Shown here piece by piece: positions 14,995-31,482 of a DNA stretch of 64,000 nucleotides. This DNA is from Delphinus delphis. Taxonomy: Eukaryota > Chordata > Mammalia > Artiodactyla > Delphinidae. Made by a program: the position numbers and the translations under genes. Location of the stretch: contig NC_082695.1 in the NCBI RefSeq assembly GCF_949987515.2, positions 71,690,466-71,754,465 of the forward strand, in the 5' to 3' direction. Under the pieces are notes generated by a model. That model made no database searches, had not been told where the DNA came from, and was given only the letters and a program-made list of their open reading frames with translations. Each line of letters starts with the position of its first letter. Position 1 is the first letter of the stretch.

Positions 14995-15323
14995 TAAATA
15001 AGTTTATTTATTTTATTTATTTCTGACTGCATTGGGTCTTTGTTGCTGTGTGTGCGCTTTCTCTAGTTATGGCGAGCGGGGGCTACTCTTCATTGCGGTG
15101 TGCAGGCTTCTCATTGTGGTGGCTTCTCTTGTTGCAGAGCACGGGCTCTAGGCACGCGGGCTTAAGTAGTTGTGGCTCGTGGGCTCTAGAACACAGACTC
15201 AGTAGTTGTGGCACACGGGCTTAATTGCTCTGTGGCATGTGGGATCTTCCCGGACCAGGGTTCAAACTCATGTCCCCTGCATTGGCAGGCGGATTCTTAA
15301 CCACTGCACCACCAGGGAAGTCC
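14995..15323 (-). mobile_element. Long-form CHR SINE with 16-bp target duplication
   Basis: The - strand element opens ggacttccctggtggtgcag and runs back to an AT-rich TTTA tail near 14995. The 16-bp sequence gttattattaattttt lies at 14979-14994 and at 15325-15340. It interrupts the old LINE-1. Confidence 0.92.
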
Positions 15324-16356
15324 AGTTATTATTAATTTTTAAAAACTTTTTACGATTGATGGTTACTTACTGATGTTGAATTGAAGTTAGAGCAGACATC
15401 CTTGCCTCATTCCCAATCTTAGGGATAAAGCATTCAGTCTTTTACTATTAAGTATGATGTTAGCTATAAGTTTTTCTTAGATGAGCTGGATGTTGAGGAA
15501 GTTCCCTCCTATTCCTAGTTTGCTGAGATTTTAAAATTATGAACGGATGTTAGATTTTGTCAGATGATTTTTCTGCATCCATTGAAATTATCAAATGAAT
15601 TTTCTCCTTTATTTTCTCAGTAAGTCCAAGAACATTGACTTCTGAATTTTAAGAAACCTTGCAATCCTGGGGTAGATCACACTTGGTCATGATGAATTAT
15701 CCTTTTTATAGATTATTGGATATAATTTGGTAAAATTTTGTTAAGAGTTTTTATGTGTATGATCATGAGGGATTTGGGTCTAGAGTTTTTCATTTCAATA
15801 ATGTGTTTGTTCAGTTTTGGTAACAGGATAATGTTGGTCTCACAGAATGACTTAGGATGTTATCCCTTTTCTTGTTTTCTGGAAGGGCATGCGTAGAATT
15901 GATACTATTTTTTACTTGTTTGATCTGTTTCACCAGTGAAAATATGTGGGCATAGGGTTTTCTTTATGGGAAGATTTTTTTAACTACAAATTTAAATGCT
16001 TTAATAGATACAGAGCTATTTAGGTGTTTTTTTTTTTTTAATTCATCTTGGGTGAACTTTGGTAATTTGTGTCAAATTTATTGGCAAAAAGTTGTTTAAT
16101 ATTCTCTTATTTTCCTTTCAATATCATATCTGTAGGATTTAAAATGACATCCCCTATCTCATTTCTATTATTCATAACTTATGTTTTTTCTCTTTTTTCC
16201 TGATCAGTCTAGCTAGTAACTTAGCAGTTTTGTAGTTCTTAACCAACTTTGGGTTTCATCAGTTTTTAATGTTGTTATTCTGTTTTCTATTTCATTTATT
16301 TCTGCTTTGCTTGTTATTATTTCACTTCTTTTGCTTTAAATTTGCTTGTATTTTTT

Positions 16357-16563
16357 TTTTTTTTTTTTTTTGTGGTACGCGGGCCTCTCACTGTCGTGGC
16401 CTCTCCCATTGTGGAGCACAGGCTCTGGACGCGCAGGCTCAGCGGCCACGGCTCACGGGCCCAGCCGCTCTGCGGCATGTGGGATCTTCCCGGACCGGGG
16501 CACGAACCCATGTCCCCTGCATCGGCAGGCGGACTCTCAACCACTGCGCCACCAGGGAAGCCC
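16357..16563 (-). mobile_element. CHR-type SINE (about 210 bp) with target duplication
   Basis: A poly-T run (the SINE tail) is followed by the reverse of the CHR body, ending ccaccagggaagccc. The target sequence tgcttgtatttttt occurs at 16343-16356 and 16564-16577. It interrupts the old LINE-1. Confidence 0.93.
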
Positions 16564-18774
16564 TGCTTGTATTTTTTATTTTTATTTTTTTAGAGTAGAA
16601 CCTGAGGTCATGGATATAAAACTTTTCTTCTTTCCTAATATAGGCAGTCAGCACTACAAATTTACCCTAAGTACAGCTTTAGTAGCATCCCACATATTTC
16701 GATATGTTTTCCTTTTCCTTTTTCTTTCGACTTTTTCTTTTATCCCTGGGTAATTTATTATTGAGTTAAATTTGCAAACATTTGGGAACTTTCCAAGGAT
16801 CTGTCTGCTATTGATTTCTAATTTGTGGTCAGATAATATACTTTGTATGGTTTGGATTCTTTGAATATTGAGACTTGTTTTATGGCCCTAAATATGGTCT
16901 TTCTTGGTCAGTATACTGTGTGCACTTCAGATGACTGTGTATTCTGCTCTTGTTGGGTGGAGTGTTTTATAAATATCAGGTCACGTTGCTTAAGAGTATT
17001 CAAGTTTAGCATATATTAGCTGATTTTTCTGCCCACTTGGTTCTATCGTTTAGATAAGGGTATTGAATTCTGCAGCAGTTGTGGATATGTTTATCCCTCC
17101 CTGCATTTCTATCAGTTTTTGCTTAATATATTTTGAAGCTCTCTTTATTGGGTGCATAAACCTTTAGAATTGTTATTTCTTATTGATCAACGATGCATTA
17201 TATATTTCACCACCATGATGGTATTGAATTTGCCCCCTTGGCCAGATCTGAGGATTTTAAAGTTGGAGTGCTTTAATGTTGCTCCTCTCGGAAAAGCCTT
17301 GAGTCTTGAGAGCAGCGAAGAAGGAACTAAAAATTGTCTTTTTCTAAAGCATTTACTTAAGGTGATAGATTTAGGAATTTCCATTTAGAACAGCACAGAC
17401 GCTTGTCTTATAAAGTAAATGAAGGTTAGCAATCTGTACTGAGAATTACATAGTAAAATGCTTTAGGATGGCATTATAAAACTCATTTTCTATTTGAATA
17501 TTGAAATGTAATATTTCTTTAACATATATTTGTTAAGCACTTTTGTTTTTCCTCCAAACAACTCTATTTGGGGTACAGAGGGATTAGTCTAGTGTATACT
17601 GTCTTGAATAGTTTATGTCTATCTAGAAGATAACACATGAACATAACCAATGTAGGGTAGGAGGTGGTGCTGTACAGATAAAGGGCTTTGATTCCTTGAC
17701 TGCTCTTCAGCAGAGTATTATTTAGTCTCATCTCTCTACTCTGACTTCTTTTACACTGGTTTTCTTTTAAACATTTTCATCTTTCCTTATGTTTTCTTTT
17801 CCTGACTCCCACTGTAGCCCACATTGACTCACAATCTATTTTCAAGTTGGATTGCAAACATGAATATGCTTCTTTTCGATAAACTGTCACTTTATGTTGG
17901 TTAATACTTGTTCAGCTCCAAAATAATCTATATGGAATAAAGACTTTAGCTGGGAATTGGACCTTTTACAGGCATTTGGGTCTGAGAATAAAAATGATAT
18001 AAATAGTTTTGCTAACATAATTTCTCATAAACAATATCAGGGTATTTCATGGGCAAATAATTTCTTCACAAGAAGTTTATTTTGTCTAGCAGTTGGCTTG
18101 TTAATTCAGTGTTTTACAATAATTAACATTTACTGACAGTCGTACTTTTTGATAGAGACAGTATTCATTTATTAGATACTTGATTTTGCAGTTTATAAAA
18201 TATCTCACTTGAAGAAGGGATCAGAGATGTCAACCAAGTAAATTTTTGTTCATGGTCATACATCCCTGAGTCTGCCCATGGCTTTAGGCTTTTCTATATT
18301 CTGACATATTGTACTTCTCTTTATCAATTCAGTAATTTCACAGCGAAAGTCTTTGGTCTGTGCCTCTTGTGCTTATCTTGACTGTGACCATATCTTTATG
18401 TTAATGGTTACATCTTTACTCAGGGGTAGGTGTGGAGGTAAGTCTAGGCAACTTAAAGTTATGTTACCTTATTTGCAATTTTATTTTTAAGAAGTGGATC
18501 CAATTTAGGTTGTCTAAACTTAGAAGTAAGAGGTAGTTGTTCCTAAATTATAACCAATAGTTACTCACCATCCTTTTCCAGGATCTATAGCAAAAAACTA
18601 GGAGTACCCATGTCAGGCTAACGAAGAGGGCTGCGAATCCCTTAAAATTTTGTGTTTGAACTTATGTGCCCTTTAAAAAAAATTGCTATAGCTATAATTT
18701 AATTGCAGAAGCTCTAACTTTGGTCTGCTTTGGAAGCTCAGAGGGCAAGGCTGTTTTTTCTTTTTTGTTCACTG

Positions 18775-19130
18775 ATCTGTCACAAGTGCTTGGAACAGTG
18801 GCTGGTACATAGAAGGAGCTCAGTAAATATTTGTTGATTGAATGAATCTATAGATACCTACTCTTTATGCTTCTAGAGTCAATATGTCAATAACTAGGAG
18901 CTGAGGCTGTAAGGGCTGACAAGAGATCCCTGCCTTCAGGGAGCTTATATCTAGTGGAGGAGATCAGAGGAGTGCAGTTTATGATTTTAGCTGGCTGCTT
19001 ATTTGCTTTTCCTACCAGACTCTGAGTACTTTGAGAGCAGCATCTTGGTCTAATCTTTATGTTTTTATATGCTTAGCTTAGTACCTGGCATGGAGTAGGC
19101 ACTGATTACATTAATCAAATGAAAGAAAAT
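18775..19130. repeat. L2 LINE 3'-end fragments
   Basis: L2-like 3' ends lie at about 18775-18845 ('ggagctcagtaaatatttgt') and 19000-19130. An oppositely oriented piece lies at about 18890-18970 ('ccttcagggagcttatatct'). Confidence 0.65.
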
Positions 19131-20894
19131 TTTGATAGCCTTCATATGTCTAATTCAAGTTAGTCTTTATATTATAATTTTATCTTTCACTATACTGAAC
19201 TCTCTCCACATGTTTTTTATCTTGCTCATTTATTTATTTTGCATGTTAATGGAGACTTTTTACAAAAGGTTGCGTTTCTTTTGGTTTTTCTTTGTTTTGA
19301 CTCTTTGATTGAAGTTATAGGGCAACATAAAACTATCACTCCCTCTGAACTTACTCCAATTCTAATGTAATCCAGTGGTGATCTAGAGGCAAGTAGTGTT
19401 ACTGTATTTTTTAAACATTATCAACACTTTCGTATTTTGCCTTGATGCATATCTGTCTGTTTGTCAGAGTACCATCCTGGGCTGTTTACTCATTCTGATT
19501 TACGGTAGCTCCTCTTCCTTTCTCCTTCCTGGAGCTTTGTGTTCCCTTAGTGCCCTTAGCTATTCGTGCTCTTCTCTTACCATGTTTTAAGGGTGTCCTT
19601 TTTTCCTTATGATGTTTGGTTAATGATTTATCCTAATGCTTCATGTTGATTTAAAAGATGATGAGAATGCCTGTCTACCTAAGATAAAAGTGTAGACATA
19701 AAAGAAGTTTACAGAAAGGCAGATGTTGCTCTGAGATCTCTGTATTAGATGGCATACCCAGTGTGGAAGGCCTTTGTATTAAGTACATGGTGATTGACTG
19801 TGTTTCCTCATTTCTAATTTTTTCATGTTTTCTCCTCCTCTATCCTCTCCCTCTCAAAGCTTCATGATTCTCATATAACACTTCAGATAAAGTGATTCAT
19901 TGTAAAATAATTTTATTTATCTTTTTAGTGTTTAGCTTTGAAAAAACTTCCTTTTTCAGCATTGCATTTGGTTTTCTGTACCTTCTAGGCTATCTTTTTT
20001 TTTCTTCTGAAAAGTGTATTGAGAGGGCTATTTGTGTATATCTGCTGGGAGGGTAATGAGGTTTAGACCAATATGTAGGGAGCACTTGCTACCAAAAGTA
20101 TGTTTGCTTTCTTCCCTATATAGATTTTTCATATCACAATGGCGATTGGCAAAAATGGAGCTTAGATTTAGATTTCAAAGGAAGACTGAGGTAGACCTGT
20201 TCAAAGACAGAAACCATGGCTGCTGTCATTTTGAGTACTTCTATATATGCCATTTAAAGGGAAACCAGAGCATATGTGTGCACATATATGTTGTCACACA
20301 TGTTTATCTTCCTCTGTCTTTTCATGTGAGAGTAAGCCGTTGTGAAGAGGCTCTTAGCTGCAACATTACCTAAAGAACTTTCTCAGGTAAAATAAGAGAA
20401 CTTGTGTCAGTTCTGTCACCATTTTGAAGCTGTGCTGAGACTATTTTCCCTTGTGTTTTACTGATCCTTAATAAGAGGAGCACATTGGTAAGAGGAGCAA
20501 AAAGTTGACATGGCAGCTTTTCTATTTCAAGAAATTAAATGCTTGCTTATGTTTTATGGTATAAATCTTCGATGTTCAGTGCCATACATAAATTATTCAG
20601 ATTTATTTTGTGTCATTAAATCTTGAGCTTTTTATTATGGTAGTGTACTTTTTTCTTCTAATTTCTATTGCTGACTTTTCTATACGTGGACAGTTTTTAA
20701 AGCCGTAGTAGAGTTTAATTTCAGTATTCTCAATGAATTATGAAAACAGTTCTAGATTCTGCAGTTTCAGTTATGAGGTAGTCTGAATAAAGTATTTCTT
20801 GATGATGATGCAGAGATTTTTAAAGCATAGTAAATCTGATTCCTTGATTTCTATTACAATATTTTTTTTATTTTAAGTGCCCACAGAATTTATT

Positions 20895-21111
20895 TATTTA
20901 TTTATTTATTTATTTTTTTTGTGGTACGCGGGCCTCTCACTGCTGTGGCCTCTCCCGTTGTGGAGCACAGGCTCCGGACGCGCAGCCTCAGTGGCCATGG
21001 CTCACGAGCCTAGCCGCTCTGCGGCATGTGGGATCTTCCCAGACCGGGGCATGAACCCGCGTCCCCTGCATCAGCAGGCGGACTCCCAACCACTGCGCCA
21101 CCAGGGAAGCC
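20895..21111 (-). mobile_element. CHR-type SINE with 15-bp target duplication
   Basis: A (TTTA)n/T tail is followed by the reversed CHR body, ending ccaccagggaagcc. The sequence cccacagaatttatt occurs at 20880-20894 and 21112-21126. Confidence 0.93.
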
Positions 21112-23018
21112 CCCACAGAATTTATTAAAGGAAAGTGTAAAAGGCTTTTTCTACATTGCAATACCATTTAAACAGGACTCCAGAAATATAATACTCAGAG
21201 CATCTGTTTATTTCTCTCACTACAAATAAAGCTATACATATTGAACATTATTCTATTAAGACATATTCTAGCAGTTTTGCCAGTAGCATTTCTAGTGTCC
21301 TTTCGACTTGTGATTTAGGGAAAACATTATAGTTTAATCCCACTCCTTATTTGACCTAGCTAGGGAAATGATCACTCATTCCTAAACTTTGGTTTGTTTA
21401 TATTGTATTTTTTCACCTTACCATTCTAGTGTCCTTTCAGAATTAATGATAAAGTCAGACGAAGTTAACCCAGACTTTTCAGGAATAATAATTTCTCCTT
21501 TATTTAAAGTGAAATTATAGAAAACCCCAACTGTTGGAAACCACCAGAGGAACTTGCTCAACAATTTTGGTGGCATGAAAGCTAAAACCTGTAAATTTAC
21601 TCCTTGCCACCAAAGGCTTACCAACTTTTTGCATGGGGAATTGAATATTTTATAGGCCATAATTACTGAATTTGTATTTAAAAATGATTTAAAAATGAGA
21701 AATTATTCAATGGAATATGTAGAAATATTGCGGATTTCTTTGCAAGATTACAATGGAATTCTTAGATCTTATGAAATATACAATTGAGAGTAATTCTAAT
21801 CCTATCATAAGTATAACATTATAAAGTACTTGTAACTTCATAAGGAACAAAAAACAGGTCTGTTATAATAAAAAGAATGATAATTTCCCTGATAAAATTT
21901 TCATGTGTGCAAGAGGTGCTTCTTAGGGTTTATGGAGTTGGATTTTCTGTTTTTTATTACTGCTCATATACTTCTTTTAGTTCTCCGGTTTACCTCACAC
22001 GTGTCTGATTGACATTATGATGCATTCGTGAGGAAATTATGAAAAGTTGTTTTCATGCAACTGTCCTGTAGTTACAAAAGAACTTCACTGCATGAAAAGC
22101 AAACATATCATTCAGCAGACAATGCTTAATCTGTTCAGGAGCCCAAACCTACTGCTGTTCAATGACAGAAGAAAGGAGAGGGATTAATTTGAAGATGCTT
22201 GTGCATGACATATGGTAATTTCTCCATAGGAAGGAAGTGTCAAATGGTGACCTCTAAATCTTAACGTTGACCTTCAGTTGTAGAATGTGTGCACCATACG
22301 GTCCTTTTGCCTTTTCATGTGATAATTTAAGCTGAACATTTTCCTGGTAACATAACTTTTTGGGGGGGAGGGTGGGTGTTGTTCCACCTATTCTATAAGG
22401 ATTATAGCATTCACAGTAATTATTTTAGAATATAAAGCATTTGTATCATAAAAATATTTTTTAAACTGAAGAATGGAGCTATGTTAGGAGTCTTCTAACA
22501 AGAGTTAAGTATATTTAATTTAACTTTAAATTGTTATATTTTAAAAGTTGTATTTTACAAGTTGGTATAATTTAAATTGAGTTTTTATAAAATGAGTAAT
22601 AAATTGAAATGATCTCAGTGAATATTGGTTGGAGAGATTACAAAATAATTTAGGCATAATGTTAGGAAATAAATTATTAGAAAAAAATGTAACTGACAAT
22701 CCGAAGACCAAAATAAACTTTTCATCATGTGATACATTTTAAACATTGAATTACATTTTTGTGAATTCTTAATATGTTTATTGTCATTTTTTTCATTGTA
22801 GCCTTAGTTATTTTAGAACTTCTTTTTATATTAGATGACACATCATTCAACTATAAATAGATTTTGGTTTGAACTACACTGTGATTGCTATTCAATAAAA
22901 TATGTCATTTTACTGCCATAATCCTTAATAATCATACCTCTCTGATTAAAGCATCATTTTTCAGTTCTACATTTACTATATGTTGCCAACCTTGTTCCTT
23001 AGTATTCACTAACACTGA

Positions 23019-25472
<2,454 letters not shown>

Positions 25473-25718
25473 TGATGTGGATAGACAACAAAAACATTAA
25501 AAAGGCACTGGACAAGTGTAAATTTGAAACAGAAATGTTATTTTTATCTAACTTCTTATCACCTGTTTATTATGTGATAGAAAATATGGATCCAATGATT
25601 CTAAACAGTAATGTTTGAACTTGCATATTTGTTTACTTTTTTTTAAATCTAGTGAGTATTTGATCAAAAGTTTTATATACTTATGGAACAGTTTCTTAAG
25701 TATTGATTTCTGTACAGA

Positions 25719-25755
25719 TCATACACATACATACACACACACATACATACAGCCC
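25719..25755 (+). repeat. Simple repeat (CATA/CA)
   Basis: A run of 'acatacatacacacacacat' followed by 'acatac'. Confidence 0.85.
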
Positions 25756-25844
25756 ACCTCCCCCCCAGATTGCACATTCAGGTATAATCACATCAATCAA
25801 ATTCTAAGTGAATAACTATAGTCCAGTGGAAGGTCCTGTGTTAT

Positions 25845-26082
25845 AATAGAAGGGGAAGGTCTTTGGAATTAGAACAGACCTGGGTTTAAAAATCAGTTCT
25901 GCCAGTTATTAACTTTGTGACCCTAGGCGATGTACTTAACCTATTTGAAGCTCATTTGTAAAGTGGGGATAATAATATATTCCTCACAGGATTGCTGTCA
26001 GGATCAAATAAGATAATGCAAGTAGCACAGTAAGTACAGAGCCTGACACATGGTAGGAGCTCAGTAAATGGTAGCTATTATT
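25845..26082 (+). repeat. MIR SINE
   Basis: A nearly full MIR with 'agttattaactttgtgaccc', 'gtaaagtggggataataata' and 'gtaggagctcagtaaatggt'. It lies in the intron before the exon at 27158. Confidence 0.9.
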
Positions 26083-27157
26083 TTGTGTTAATGGACTTGT
26101 GTGGTATTAGATATTGCTTGCAATATAATATCACCAGGGATTTGGAAATGTTTTATGGTGATTTTGCTTATTATAGCATTTGACCCGTATAGCTATAGCC
26201 GTTTATGTCATTCAAAAGTTTTAATTTACCAAATTTAAATAGCATCCTGTCCCTTCCCTCAACTCCAAGTGGAATTGCAGCATACTGAAATTTTCATGGT
26301 TTTGCATTTGAATAATGTTTGAATTCACTTCAAAAGTTAGTTATAGTTAAAAACAATTTTTATTTGAATTCTTATCAGGTGCTACTGAGTTATCTCTTCA
26401 ATTATAAATACTCAATAAATTGATTGGTACATACCTTGACAGTTGTCTAGCTTCTTTGAACCAATGGGTGTGGCGCTTTGGCCAAAAAAAACAAAACTAA
26501 ACTAAAACTGCAACATAAAAGTGTGTGCCATGTTGAAAGAAAAATTGAGATAATATAATTTTGAAAAATAGTTTCCTTTTATAGAATTAATGCCATTTCA
26601 TAGGAATATATTTGCTTGTTTGTTGAAAACAAATTGTTTAAGCCAGTCTTAGGTATACGTGAATTGTGTGGATTAATACATATATGTTTGTGTAAGCAAT
26701 ATCTATTTAGCATTATAATAGATAGAAATCCACTAGACAAGGTTAAATTTCCTCAGGCTGAAAGAGAAAACATTTAATAATTCTAACAGTGACTTTTTAA
26801 CAATAATATTTATATGGAAATTAAAAAAATTTAAAACACCAAATTAAAGTACAAGAATATTTTTGTGCAAGCCTTGGGAAATGAAGTTTTAAACCCCAAA
26901 CTGATTAAACGTTCAAACATTATTCTATTAGTGTTAAAGTATTTTTAAGTGAGATCATTAACTGAAAATCTCTGATTTGCTTGCATCCAGTTTATTCAAC
27001 TTTAGTACTTACTTCATTGTTTGGTTAGTAGTATTTCTCATGTAAATAAATGTGGTTTGTATATTTTCTAGCTTTCTTTCATTATGAACTTGCTCATGTT
27101 TAAACACCTCACTCACTGGTCTGCTTCCGTTTTTTGCATTTGGTTCTGTGGTCTTAG

Positions 27158-27376
<219 letters not shown>

Positions 27377-28274
27377 TGAATCATTGACCTTAAGGTGAAA
27401 ACAGGGGATCCTCAAATTCTGCTCATTCATTTTCTGAATCCTTATGGTTTGGAGTTTGGTTTTGTAAAAAGTTATGTAAAATAAATATCTAAATATTCAC
27501 AAATTCACTGACCCCTTATAAAGTTAACCCTGAATTGAAAATTCTACCCTGTTAACACTAGCATCTGTCTCTGCCTATTTCATTATTATGATTGTGGGTA
27601 CCAGCTTTTTAGATATTGATCTGATATGTAAGTACAAATACAAGGCAGATCATTCCAAGTGGAAGTTGGAATTGTGAATCCTTAAGAATCATCTGGTAGG
27701 TTTAGACCAGTTGAAAAAGAGAAAAATAGCAAGGATTTTGACTGAAGAATCTTTCAAAAGAGTATAATTTCAATGGACTGGGAAAGATCATGGGAAAAAT
27801 TGTTGAAATTCTGGAATAGCTTTTGTAAAGTAAAACCTTTGCAATTATGCTGCTAGGTCTAAAGTGCATTGAAGAAAAGTTACAGTGCACTGTGATAATT
27901 TTTTTCTTTTTAGGAAAAGTATGCTTCATTCCCAACTCATCATTTAATTCGTTCTTTATTCTTCTAAAGCAGAATTCAGAATTAAAAGTTTAGCCTGTTG
28001 TACTGTGTATAAGATAAATCAGTTTCACTTTTTTAAAAGGATAAAGTCTCAATGAATCTTTAAAAAAACTTTTTTACTGTGGAAATTTGTCCTGGGTATA
28101 GGTGCATTCATTTTAAGTGACCTTTTGTCAATACCAGTTATTCTCATTTATGAGATACTCATTATACATGTCAAGACAAACAATACATGATTGTATAAGA
28201 TAGAAAATGAAAATAAGATTCAAAAAGGGTTATAATTGTTATAACTGGTATATAACATATACCAGATGTTTGCC

Positions 28275-28475
28275 AGTGGTGACTATAGTGGTTGTTTAAT
28301 TTCGTATGTGACCTTGGACACTTAACCTTTCTTCAGCCTCAGTTTTGTCACAGATGAAATGAAGATGATATAGTAGGACTTTATAGGATTATTTTGAGTA
28401 TGTAGTGAGTGAATCTTCGTTAAGCACATGGAACAGTACCTAAGCAGTCGTAAGCTCTATATATTTGTTAAATAA
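28275..28475 (+). repeat. MIR SINE
   Basis: A diverged MIR with 'atgtgaccttggacacttaa' and 'cctcagttttgtcacagatg'. Confidence 0.75.
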
Positions 28476-30810
28476 ACACATTTATAATCTATAAAAATGC
28501 AAATATATATTTCACATATAACCAAAACATCACACATTAACAACTCTAGTTACAAATTCTTTAACCTAAATAGGTAACAGACTGTTTACTGAGAGAGTAT
28601 TGGTTTTTATTTGCTTACTGGGAACTTTTCTATTTTAATAAAAGGAAATTAAGTTAAAAATCCCAGGGTCTTTAGACATATGGACTCTATGTAAGGTATT
28701 CGGCTTAAAGTTCTTATTTAAGTATGTATAGTTTAAAATTTTGTAGAATATAAAAAAAAATTGGGATGAAAAAAAGCTCTCCTTTTGAGTATTTGGATAG
28801 TCTGGCTGGTGCTCTTTGTTCAGTATCTTGTGGCTATTAACTTCATAGTATTCGAGAAAATAGAATTAGCTCATCAGCTCATCATAAACCTTATTGAATA
28901 TAAGATGCTCAAATTTAAGGACAAACTATGAGTATAGTACTCTAAAGTAGACTGAAGGTGAAACTAAATAGCAAATTGCTAGAGATTCTTTTAAGAGGGG
29001 AACACTATGGAAATTAGGAAATATGGAGAAACATTTTCAAGACAGCTTTATTTAGAATGGACTGGTGTAGAGTGGAAGATTGATTAAAGAAGAATAAGTA
29101 GATGGGAGGCTGTTACAGATGGGGGGATATGGGACCAGACCAAAATGTAGATAGGGGAAGAATAAAAGACAATTCTAAGCCTAAATTACAGATTGCATAT
29201 AAAGGTCTAAGGAAAACATGAGAGGTTAGTACAGTGTTGTATTTTTGACAGTTTGGGAGAGAGGCGCCATTAGCAATGGTGGTGGATGCCATTTTATTTT
29301 ATTTTTCCTGGAAAGAAGAGAATGGTTTTTTCATCACTGTTTAAACAAGCACAAACTAGATTGTTCTTATGTCAAATTTAAACCTTTCCATTTACGTAAA
29401 TTAAAGTTCTTGGTATTTAGCAACAGTATCTAGGAGTACTCTATAAATTAACAGAAGGCTGGCTAACTTAAAACTTTAATCTTATCACTTACTATAAAAT
29501 TGTATTTTTAGTGAAAGAATAAACAAATAGGCATTCTGCATGTAACTAAAGCACCTCATACTAACAACCCCTGCTATAATATGTTAGTCTATTCTGGAAC
29601 TTTTACATTGACTGAGTGTAAAATTAGTCTTAGTTTGCTTTACTGAGAGCTTTCTATTGTAATAAAAGGCTGTCAAGCTAAAGGAGTAGGGATTCCGAAT
29701 GTGTGAAAGGAGAAGAAAGCCTACAGAAAATGAGGGATGACTACATAGGGCTGTTGGACAGATTTGCTGTCCAAAGGGATCAAAAGGTTCTGGAGCCAGC
29801 TGGTGGACAGCCCACGCCTGCCATCAACCTGCTTGTAGCGAAATCGCTCTACCACGGCCATTTATGTTTGAGGAAGTGATTGCTGTGGCAAGTGGCAGCG
29901 TAAAGCGTTCTTTAGAGACTGAACGCCTCTTTCTAGCACAGAAATCCTTTTAATCACTGAAGTAGGTAAAATATTAAGCAATACATCTGGTAAATACACC
30001 GTACATCAGATATTTTCTTATAATTTAATCATCCGAGCATTAAAAAATATGCATTAATTGCCTAAGCAATATGGACAGCTCCTAAGTTATGACCGAGCTT
30101 GGTCTAAGAGTCCCTTTGTTAGATGTTTGTCTGAAACTCAGAAACTGCTTTTACCTGAAGAGCGGAAGGTCATCCTGGGCTGATGGACTGTGATAGCCCT
30201 TCCTCTTAGAGACCTGGAGTCTGGAGGTAGTAACTAAAGTGGGTAGGAACTTGCTCTGACTTCACACTCAGTAGGTGATTGAGCTGGGACCAAGATGACA
30301 ATTCAGATCAACTGGGCGTTACTGACTGGGATCTTCTGGAATTTTATTTAGGTATATGATGCAGTAACAGCCTTTTGTAGGTTTGTCTGAGAGCCTAAGG
30401 AAAGCAGTGGGTCAGAAACCAGTTGCTTTTCTTAGGACTGTTGAGAGCATTGGAGGAGAAGCTCTTTGTAAAGCATACAGCACAGTACATGATACATGTA
30501 GTGAATGCTGGTTGGCAGTCCACTTCTCTTTCCTGTATTGGTTTCTATAGTTTTGTTCTCCTTATTGTCACCACCTCAGAATTCACTCTAATTTATATTG
30601 CCCAGGGATTCTGGCAGTAAACCAACAATCACTGGGGAGGAAAAAGGAGCAGTACTCTGCCTTAACTGAAAATCCAGTTCACAAATTTTTATAAAAGCCA
30701 AGTCCTAATTGAGTGATATGAGAATTTTGCTTCCGATAATGAAGCTCTGTCCTTGAACCTGTTAGGGAACATTTTATCCCTTACAAATGCAGACAGGATG
30801 TACACTTTTT

Positions 30811-31174
30811 TCTCTTCAATTTATTTACTTTGGTTGCACCAGGCCTTAGTTGCAGCAGGCGGGCTCCTTAGTTGTGGCTCACCGGCTCCCTTAGTTGCGG
30901 CATGTGTGCTCTGTAATTGCGGCTCGCGGATGCCTTAGTTGTGGCACGTGAACTCTTAGTTGCGGCATGTGTGTGGGACCTAGTTCCCTGACCAGGGATC
31001 GAACCCACGTCCCCTGCATTGGAAGGCGGATTCTTAACCACTTAACCTTCATTGTGGCACGTGAACTCTTCGTTGCGGCATGTGTGTGGGATCTAGTTCC
31101 CTGACCAGGGATGGAACCCACGTCCCCTGCGTTGGAAGGCGGATTCTTAACCACTGCGCCACCAGGGAAGTCCC
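30811..31174 (-). mobile_element. CHR-related SINE with an internal 113-bp tandem duplication
   Basis: A tRNA-derived SINE in reverse orientation ending ccaccagggaagtccc. Two tandem units of 113 bp (30939-31051 and 31052-31164), each starting ttgtggcacgtgaactctt, give it two copies of the tRNA-like part. It is flanked by aggatgtacacttttt (30795-30810) and aggatgtaaacttttt (31175-31190). Confidence 0.9.
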
Positions 31175-31190
31175 AGGATGTAAACTTTTT

Positions 31191-31482
31191 ATTTATTTAT
31201 TTATTTATTTATTTATTTTGGCTGTGTTGGGTCTTCGTTTCTGTGCGAGGGCTTTCTCTAGTTGTGGCAATTGGGGGCCACTCTTCATCGCGGGGCGCGG
31301 GCCTCTCACTATCGCGGCCTCCCTTGTTGTGGAGCACAGGCTCCAGACGCGCAGGCTCAGTAGTTGTGGCTCACGGGCCTAGTTGCTCCGCGGCATGTAG
31401 GATCCTCCCAGACCAGGGCTCGAACCCGTGTCCCCTGCATTAGCAGGCAGACTCTCAACCACTGCGCCACCAGGGAAGCCCC
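31191..31482 (-). mobile_element. Long-form CHR SINE inserted next to the previous one
   Basis: A (TTTA)n tail is followed by the reversed long CHR body, ending ccaccagggaagcccc. The same target sequence, aggatgtaaac, lies at 31175-31185 and 31483-31493. This element therefore used one target copy left by the neighbouring SINE, or the reverse order. Confidence 0.92.

Larger units (their letters stand above)
12370..17230 (-). mobile_element. Old LINE-1, 3' UTR to early ORF2, antisense, with two SINE insertions
   Basis: Read 5' to 3' on the + strand, this is the reverse of an old L1: 3' UTR (about 12370-13250), then ORF2 from its C-terminal to its endonuclease part. At about 16800-17170 it parallels the young LINE-1 at 1870-2170 (for example 'gggtgcataaacctttagaa'). 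Many stops and indels are present. CHR SINEs sit within it at 14995-15323 and 16357-16563. Confidence 0.8.

Noticed and set aside
16269..16753. Repeated similar open frames ('SAATAHGPSRSAACGIFPD' type), also near 20900, 35500, 51100, 58400, 59500 and 63700
   Set aside because: All are translations of CHR SINE copies; the recurrence reflects the repeat, not a gene family.
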